Notes under the pieces: generated by a model
Databases searched by the model: none
Told to the model about the DNA's origin: nothing
What the model saw: only the letters and a program-made list of their open reading frames with translations
Assembly: GCA_937927965.1 (NCBI GenBank)
Contig: CALEZA010000011.1
Span: 1-20,712, forward strand
From: an uncultured Candidatus Planktophila sp.
Lineage (GTDB): Bacteria; Actinomycetota; Actinomycetes; Nanopelagicales; Nanopelagicaceae
Direction of reading: 5' to 3'
DNA: 20,712 bases
Shown here: positions 16,303-20,712 of the stretch, in pieces
Numbering within the stretch: position 1 is the first letter of the stretch
Layout: every line of letters starts with the position of its first letter
Program-made: the position numbers and the translations under genes

Positions 16303-17229
16303 ATGGCAGCTAAAGATCTCTATGAGAAGGACTTCTATGCAGTCTTAGGTGTTGATAAGAAGGCACCTGCTGATGAAATTAAAAAGAAGTACCGCTCATT
16401 GGCACGCGATCTCCACCCTGATAAGACTCAGGGCGATGCTGCTTTAGAAGAGAAATTTAAAGCTGTCTCTGAAGCGTATGACATCTTGTCAGATCCAAAG
16501 AAGCGTGCTGAATATGATGAAGCTCGTTCACTCTTTGAACGCGGTGGTTTTAGATCACCGATGGGTGGTGGCGGATTCCAAGGTGGAGATTTCGGAGATA
16601 TCTTCGGTGGTGGAAACCCACAAGATATCTTTGCCAATCTATTTGGGGGCGCAGGTATGCGTCGCGGTCCACGCAAGGGACAAGATCTTCAAACAGAATC
16701 AACTATCTCCTTTAAAGAATCAATCTATGGAACAACGCTTGATCTCAAACTCTCACTCGATGGAAAAAATCCACAGAACATCACAGCACGCATTCCTGCA
16801 GGCGTTAATGATGGAGCAAAGATTCGTGTGAAAGGAAAGGGAGCACCAGGAGAGGCAGGCCCTGGAGATCTCTTTATCTTGCTTACTGTAAAACCTCACC
16901 CAATCTTCTCTCGCAAAGGTGAGAATCTTCTTCTCACACTTCCAGTGACATTTGCTGAGGCAACACTAGGTGCAGATATTAAAGTCCCTACTCTTGCAGG
17001 CGATGATGTAACTGTGAGATTAGCTCCTGGAACGCCCACAGGACGCGTACTTCGTGTGAAGGGCAGAGGAATCACCAAAGGTCACACCACTGGAGATCTC
17101 CTAGTAAGTATTGATGTGCAAGTGCCACGCAGAGTTGAAGGTGAAGCGTTAGAGACTTTAAAGAAGTTTGCAGAGCTCACAGCAGAACATGATGTGAGAA
17201 GTGAATTTGTCACAAAGGCGAAGTCATGA
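16303..17229 (+). CDS. dnaJ: DnaJ-type co-chaperone without zinc-finger domain
   Basis: The N-terminal J domain carries HPD at residues 38-40, followed by a Gly/Phe-rich region (about 78-125) and two C-terminal substrate-binding barrels (ISFKESIYGTTLDL ... FAEATLGADIKVPTL). The four CXXCXGXG repeats of classic DnaJ are absent; the protein contains no cysteine, and at 308 residues it is the length expected for a type II/CbpA-like protein. It delivers substrates to DnaK and stimulates its ATPase. Most actinobacterial dnaK operons that I know carry a zinc-finger DnaJ at this place. The gene starts six bases after grpE. Confidence 0.95.
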   Translation: MAAKDLYEKDFYAVLGVDKKAPADEIKKKYRSLARDLHPDKTQGDAALEEKFKAVSEAYDILSDPKKRAEYDEARSLFERGGFRSPMGGGGFQGGDFGDIFGGGNPQDIFANLFGGAGMRRGPRKGQDLQTESTISFKESIYGTTLDLKLSLDGKNPQNITARIPAGVNDGAKIRVKGKGAPGEAGPGDLFILLTVKPHPIFSRKGENLLLTLPVTFAEATLGADIKVPTLAGDDVTVRLAPGTPTGRVLRVKGRGITKGHTTGDLLVSIDVQVPRRVEGEALETLKKFAELTAEHDVRSEFVTKAKS

Positions 17230-17621
17230 GTGAAGAGAAGAAGCAACAAGAGCTCGATGATGATGCAGGGCTCTATGTCATCTCTGTTGCAGCCGAGCTC
17301 TCAGGTCTTCACCCACAAACTCTTCGTCAATATGATCGTCTTGGTTTAGTTTCCCCATCTCGCACAACAGGTCGCAATCGCAGATATTCACTGCGCGATA
17401 TTGCATCTCTTCGCATGGTCCAGCGCCTTGTGGGTGAAGGAATCAATCACGCGGGTATTAAGAGAATTATTGAACTTGAGACAGCAATGGCGAATATGGC
17501 GCTAGAAGTGGCGCAACTACGAATTGAGGTGGATGCACTCCTTGAGCAGAACCCACCAAAATCACTTCCCCCAAAGAGAAAAGCCCCAGTCATTGTCTAT
17601 GACGAGGATAAAGAGAGATAA
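17226..17621 (+). CDS. hspR: HspR-type heat-shock repressor (MerR family)
   Basis: This 131-residue protein has a MerR winged-helix domain: LYVISVAAELSGLHPQTLRQYDRLGLVSPSRT, the wing RNRRYSLRDI and RLVGEGINHAGIKRII. A C-terminal coiled segment (ETAMANMALEVAQLRIEVDALLEQ) and a basic/acidic tail follow. The Asp-Gly-type residues and the helix sequence match HspR and not effector-binding MerR regulators, since no effector domain is present. It overlaps the dnaJ stop by four bases (ATGA). A HAIR operator lies before dnaK, so the operon is probably autoregulated and relieved at heat shock. Confidence 0.95.
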   Translation: MSEEKKQQELDDDAGLYVISVAAELSGLHPQTLRQYDRLGLVSPSRTTGRNRRYSLRDIASLRMVQRLVGEGINHAGIKRIIELETAMANMALEVAQLRIEVDALLEQNPPKSLPPKRKAPVIVYDEDKER

Positions 17622-17630
17622 GGTGCTGCT

Positions 17631-18164
17631 ATGAGTTCACGCGAAGCTCTTAAGAGCGAAATCATCAAGAAGGCTGTAGTTCACGGCAAGGTAATTCTCT
17701 CCTCAGGTAAAGAGGCTGATTACTATGTTGATCTCCGCCGCATCACACTCGATCATGTTGCAGCACCTCTTGTGGGTGAAGTAATGCTCGATCTCACCAA
17801 AGATCTTGAGTTTGATGCAGTAGGTGGCCTCACACTTGGTGCAGATCCAGTTGCAACAGCGATGATGCATGTTGCATCACGCAATGGACGCTCACTTGAT
17901 TCTTTTGTAGTTCGCAAAGAAGGAAAGGCACATGGTCTTCAGCGTCGCATCGAAGGTCCAGATGTTGCTGGAAAGCGCGTCCTTGCAGTTGAAGATACTT
18001 CCACCACCGGCGGCTCAGTATTGACAGCAGTTGAAGCCCTTAAAGAATCGGGTGCAATTGTTGTTGGAGTAGCTGTGATTGTTGAGCGTGGTGCAAAAGA
18101 GGCTATTGAGGCTGCAGGCTATAAGTATTACGCAGCCTACTCACTTGCAGATTTAGGTCTCTAA
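17631..18164 (+). CDS. pyrE: Orotate phosphoribosyltransferase
   Basis: This 177-residue enzyme has the PRPP-binding signature VLAVEDTSTTGGS, the mobile-loop segment VVRKEGKAHG with the catalytic lysine, and YYVDLRR near the N-terminus. It joins orotate and PRPP to make OMP in pyrimidine synthesis. It begins nine bases after hspR and may be read through from the heat-shock operon. Its stop overlaps the stop of the convergent DedA gene by four bases, leaving no room for a terminator. Confidence 0.96.
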   Translation: MSSREALKSEIIKKAVVHGKVILSSGKEADYYVDLRRITLDHVAAPLVGEVMLDLTKDLEFDAVGGLTLGADPVATAMMHVASRNGRSLDSFVVRKEGKAHGLQRRIEGPDVAGKRVLAVEDTSTTGGSVLTAVEALKESGAIVVGVAVIVERGAKEAIEAAGYKYYAAYSLADLGL

Positions 18165-18811
18165 CTTAAATCTCTCTTTGTACGCCACTCCTTGAGAACT
18201 TCAAGGGCAACTGGTGCAAGGCTAATTGCCACAATCAATCCAATAATAGGCAGCAAATACTTATCGATGGATCCGCTAATGCGCTCACCCAAGATATAAC
18301 CAAGACCTATAACAGATTGGGTCCAGATAATTCCGCCCACCACATTCCAGAGGAAGAACTTCTTAGCTGGATATCCAATAATTCCCACCATTGGATTAAG
18401 AAGTGTGCGAACAAAAGGGATAAAGCGAGCAAGAATCACAGCTTTACCCACACCGTATTTATTAAGCCACTTCTCTGTTTGAGCCACACGCTCCTGTGTG
18501 AAGAATCGACCATCAGGTCGTTCAAAGAATTTGCGTCCATATCGAGCACCTAAGAAGTGGCCAAACTGCGCTCCCACAATGGCAGCTAGAGGAGCTCCAA
18601 TAAAGAGTGCAACAGGATCTAGAGATGCCCCACCTAATATCGATGCTCCTGCAGAAGATGCTGCTACTCCTGCAATAAAGAGGAGTGAGTCTCCAGGAAA
18701 TGCGAGTCCAATCAAGATTCCTGATTCTGCAAAGATGATTGCAAGCACACCGACTAGTCCTAAGTCGCCGACAATTGAATGGGCGTCAAAGAGATTTGCA
18801 GCAATATTCAT
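18161..18811 (-). CDS. DedA/VTT-family membrane protein
   Basis: From ATG 18811 the protein has 216 residues with several membrane segments. It has the DedA landmarks: GLAFPGDSLLFIAG near the N-terminus, GRKFFERPDGRFF, and ARFIPFVRTLLNPMVGIIGYPAKKFFLWNVVGG. Some DedA proteins recycle undecaprenyl phosphate or other lipids and affect envelope homeostasis; which substrate applies here is unknown. A longer frame to 18883 would run into the divergent GH32 coding region and adds a non-hydrophobic leader, so I reject it. No ribosome-binding site is evident before ATG 18811, suggesting leaderless translation. Confidence 0.93.
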   Translation of the reverse strand: MNIAANLFDAHSIVGDLGLVGVLAIIFAESGILIGLAFPGDSLLFIAGVAASSAGASILGGASLDPVALFIGAPLAAIVGAQFGHFLGARYGRKFFERPDGRFFTQERVAQTEKWLNKYGVGKAVILARFIPFVRTLLNPMVGIIGYPAKKFFLWNVVGGIIWTQSVIGLGYILGERISGSIDKYLLPIIGLIVAISLAPVALEVLKEWRTKRDLS

Positions 18812-18834
18812 ATGAAGAGGATAAGGTACGCGCC

Positions 18835-20121
18835 ATGCAATCGCACCTGTCTGAGAGTTTATTCGGCGAAACTTTCCGCCCACGCGTGCATTTCACCCCT
18901 CACCGCAATTGGATGAATGATCCCAACGGCCTTCTCTACTACAAAGGCAAGTACCACCTTTTCTTCCAACATAATCCCCAAGGAAACCTCTGGGGCAATA
19001 TGTCATGGGGACATGCAGTCAGTAGCGATTTACTTCACTGGGAGCATCTACCTGTAGCTATCGGCTGTGATGAAACCTACGGAATCTTTAGTGGAAGCGC
19101 AGTAATTGACCTTAAAAATAGCAGTGGATTTGGTTCATTAGAAAACCCACCTATGGTCGCTATCTACACAGCACACAACCACGATGGAAGTCACCAATCA
19201 CAACACATTGCTTACTCACTCGATGAGGGCGTTACTTGGACAAAGTATGCAGATAACCCTGTCCTTGATTTAGGAATGAAAGATTTTAGAGATCCTAAAG
19301 TTACATACGAAGAGGCCACCAATACTTGGTTAATGACTGTTGCTAAACCACAAGATTTTAAGATTTCATTCTTTAGATCATCAGATTTAAAGAGCTGGGA
19401 ACATCTCAGTGATTTCGGTCCACTTGGTGCTACTGGTGGTTGCTGGGAATGTCCTGATTTATTTCCATTAGAAATTGATGGAGTGACGAAGTGGGTACTT
19501 CTTGTCTCACTCAATCCTGGTGGATACTCAGGAGGATCTGGGACTCAATACTTTATTGGTCACTGGGATGGGAAAACCTTTACCCCTGATTCCACCAATA
19601 CTCGTTGGATCGATCATGGCCGCGATAACTATGCAGGTGTCACTTTTAATAACCATCCAGAGGGAAAGAGAATCTTCTTAGGATGGATGAGTAACTGGAT
19701 ATATGCAGATAAATATCCGACGCAGTTATGGCGAAGCTCAATGACTCTTCCACGAGAGATCACACTCAGAAAGTTAGATGGAGAAATCTCTTTGATATCA
19801 ACTCCACTAGATCCAGGAAGTGAAGTTGTGAAAACTCAACTACACATCACCCAAGGCGCAGATTCATCTCTGACATTTAAAGATGAGAAGAACTTTCTTA
19901 CAATCGCATTTGATAGTGCAACTAGTGAAGTTGTTATTACTCGTTCATGGTTTATTGAGGATTCACCTCAGCGTTCTCTTCCCATCACATCAGAGAGTGC
20001 AACACTGTCTATCTACTTTGACAATGGCAGCTGTGAACTCTTCTCACCTGAGATTGGCCTAACAATGACCAGCTTGTCACTAGTCACCTTGGATGGGGCC
20101 AGAGTTACTCACCAGTCCTAG
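18835..20121 (+). CDS. Glycoside hydrolase family 32 beta-fructosidase (sucrose/levan hydrolase)
   Basis: From ATG 18835 the enzyme has 428 residues. The GH32 catalytic triad is complete: nucleophile D29 in WMNDPNG, D153 in FRDPKV and acid/base E205 in WECPDLF. FFQHNPQGNLWGNMSWGHAVS is also characteristic. The five-bladed propeller is followed by a shorter C-terminal beta-sandwich. There is no signal peptide, so it probably acts inside the cell on imported sucrose or fructo-oligosaccharides. An AAGG precedes the start; the in-frame ATG at 18739 lies within dedA and is unlikely. The next gene encodes a secreted sugar-type binding protein. Confidence 0.95.
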   Translation: MQSHLSESLFGETFRPRVHFTPHRNWMNDPNGLLYYKGKYHLFFQHNPQGNLWGNMSWGHAVSSDLLHWEHLPVAIGCDETYGIFSGSAVIDLKNSSGFGSLENPPMVAIYTAHNHDGSHQSQHIAYSLDEGVTWTKYADNPVLDLGMKDFRDPKVTYEEATNTWLMTVAKPQDFKISFFRSSDLKSWEHLSDFGPLGATGGCWECPDLFPLEIDGVTKWVLLVSLNPGGYSGGSGTQYFIGHWDGKTFTPDSTNTRWIDHGRDNYAGVTFNNHPEGKRIFLGWMSNWIYADKYPTQLWRSSMTLPREITLRKLDGEISLISTPLDPGSEVVKTQLHITQGADSSLTFKDEKNFLTIAFDSATSEVVITRSWFIEDSPQRSLPITSESATLSIYFDNGSCELFSPEIGLTMTSLSLVTLDGARVTHQS

Positions 20122-20139
20122 GCTCAAACTGCAAAATCC

Positions 20140-20156
20140 TGCAAAAAAGCGTTGCA
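20140..20156. repeat. TGCAA/TTGCA inverted repeat upstream of the binding-protein gene
   Basis: TGCAA (20140-20144) and TTGCA (20152-20156) form an imperfectly spaced inverted repeat with seven bases between, and a further TGCAA sits at 20129. It lies in the 140-base spacer before the sugar-binding-protein gene, where LacI-family operators are common. No clear promoter hexamers could be picked in the spacer. Confidence 0.35.
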
Positions 20157-20261
20157 AGAGAGTTATTGCGCCTGCCTTCCCTCAAGATGCCTTACGCCAA
20201 TACCGTTCTCTCACAGTTGGCGATCCATGGAGCCAGCTAAACCCTCGAAAGGAAACACTTC

Positions 20262-20712
20262 ATGAAGAAAGTTACAAAGTTTGGAGCCCTTGCTCTAGCT
20301 TCTGCACTTTCTTTGTCGGTTGTCGCAGTTGCACCTTCAGCAACAGCAGCAACATGTGCAAAGAAGACAACAGTAACAATGCTCGGAACAATCAAGCCTG
20401 AAATTCAGGATCAGTTCCTCGCAGCAGTTAAGAAGTACAACGCAAGCCAGAAGTGCTACACACTTAAGTCAATCCCTGGCGATCGTAAGCTCACATTCCT
20501 CCAGAACGTAACACCTATGTACGCTGCGAAGAATGCCCCAACAATCATGTACACACTCCAAGAGATTCCTGACATGGCTGACAAGGTCTTGGACTGGAAG
20601 GGCACAAAGCTTGTAAAGCTTGTCTCACCAGGACTCCTCGCAGCAGCAAATGTCGGCGGCAAGCAGGTTGGTGTTCCATCAACAGCTGAAGCATTCGGTC
20701 TTCTTTACAACA
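20262..20712 (+). CDS. ABC transporter sugar-type substrate-binding protein (3' end outside window)
   Basis: Translation from ATG 20262 gives MKKVTKFGALALASALSLS and a typical Sec signal with likely cleavage after AxA (SATAA), then a mature domain beginning TCAKKTTVTMLGTIKPEIQD. The pattern (LAAVKKYNASQ, NVTPMYAAKNAPTIMYT, KQVGVPSTAEAFGLLYN) matches family 1 carbohydrate-binding proteins of ABC importers. Cys32 follows AAT, which is a poor lipobox, so anchoring as a lipoprotein is uncertain. GAAAGGAAA lies seven bases before the start. About 150 residues are visible. Next to the GH32 gene it suggests uptake of sucrose or fructosides, which is inference. Confidence 0.9.
   Translation, partial: MKKVTKFGALALASALSLSVVAVAPSATAATCAKKTTVTMLGTIKPEIQDQFLAAVKKYNASQKCYTLKSIPGDRKLTFLQNVTPMYAAKNAPTIMYTLQEIPDMADKVLDWKGTKLVKLVSPGLLAAANVGGKQVGVPSTAEAFGLLYN

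Noticed and set aside
18739..18834. N-terminal extension of the GH32 gene
   Set aside because: It lies inside dedA on the other strand, gives an unusual leader, and ATG 18835 has AAGG upstream and a normal GH32 start.
18812..18883. N-terminal extension of the DedA gene
   Set aside because: It overlaps GH32 coding sequence and adds a polar leader not seen in DedA proteins.
20456..20662. Open frame on the minus strand inside the binding-protein gene
   Set aside because: It is the antisense shadow of the substrate-binding protein, which has a signal peptide, ribosome-binding site and family pattern.
1..20712. CRISPR arrays, tRNA/rRNA genes, insertion sequences or prophage
   Set aside because: No regularly spaced repeats, cloverleaf-type sequences, transposase or integrase genes were seen; gene order looks like a conserved core region.

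Overview
The window is the chromosomal replication-origin region of an actinobacterium. The gene order (murJ, trxB, trxA, cwlM, aminotransferase, parB, parA, rsmG, jag, yidC, yidD, rnpA, rpmH, dnaA, dnaN, recF, dciA) is the classic actinobacterial origin block. The heat-shock operon dnaK-grpE-dnaJ-hspR, with an HspR-type operator, points the same way. Moderate-to-low GC by eye, short intergenic gaps and repeated one-base stop/start overlaps suggest a small, streamlined genome, possibly of the freshwater acI/Nanopelagicales type. That placement is inference; no rRNA gene is present to confirm it.

Layout. Positions 1-2946 (+) hold the end of a MurJ-type flippase gene, thioredoxin reductase, thioredoxin and a CwlM-like protein whose amidase centre looks degenerate. 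A PLP aminotransferase follows (2989-4248, +) and runs tail to tail into a leftward block (8964 down to 4258): rpmH, rnpA, yidD, yidC, jag, rsmG, parA, parB. Two parS-like sites bracket rsmG, one inside the start of parA and one over the rsmG start codon. Positions 8965-9261 and 10672-11131 flank dnaA and carry two groups of DnaA boxes. The second group is followed by a CTA-repeat tract resembling DnaA-trio elements, and is the best candidate for the unwinding origin. dnaN, recF and dciA follow rightward.

After dciA, where many actinobacteria carry gyrB-gyrA, this window has dnaK-grpE-dnaJ-hspR and then pyrE. A DedA membrane protein gene (minus strand) overlaps the pyrE stop. Only 23 bases separate its start from that of a divergent GH32 beta-fructosidase gene. 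The window ends inside a gene for a secreted sugar-type ABC substrate-binding protein, suggesting a sucrose or fructan uptake locus.

How the parts work together: DnaA, DnaN, RecF and DciA start and support replication; ParA/ParB with parS segregate the origin; RnpA, L34, YidD, YidC and Jag serve RNA processing, translation and membrane-protein insertion; MurJ and CwlM serve cell-wall synthesis. I see no wholly new system. The points most worth attention are the origin architecture, the parS sites embedded in coding sequence, the degenerate CwlM, the three-half-site HspR operator with a zinc-finger-less DnaJ, and the hairpin joining dnaN to recF.
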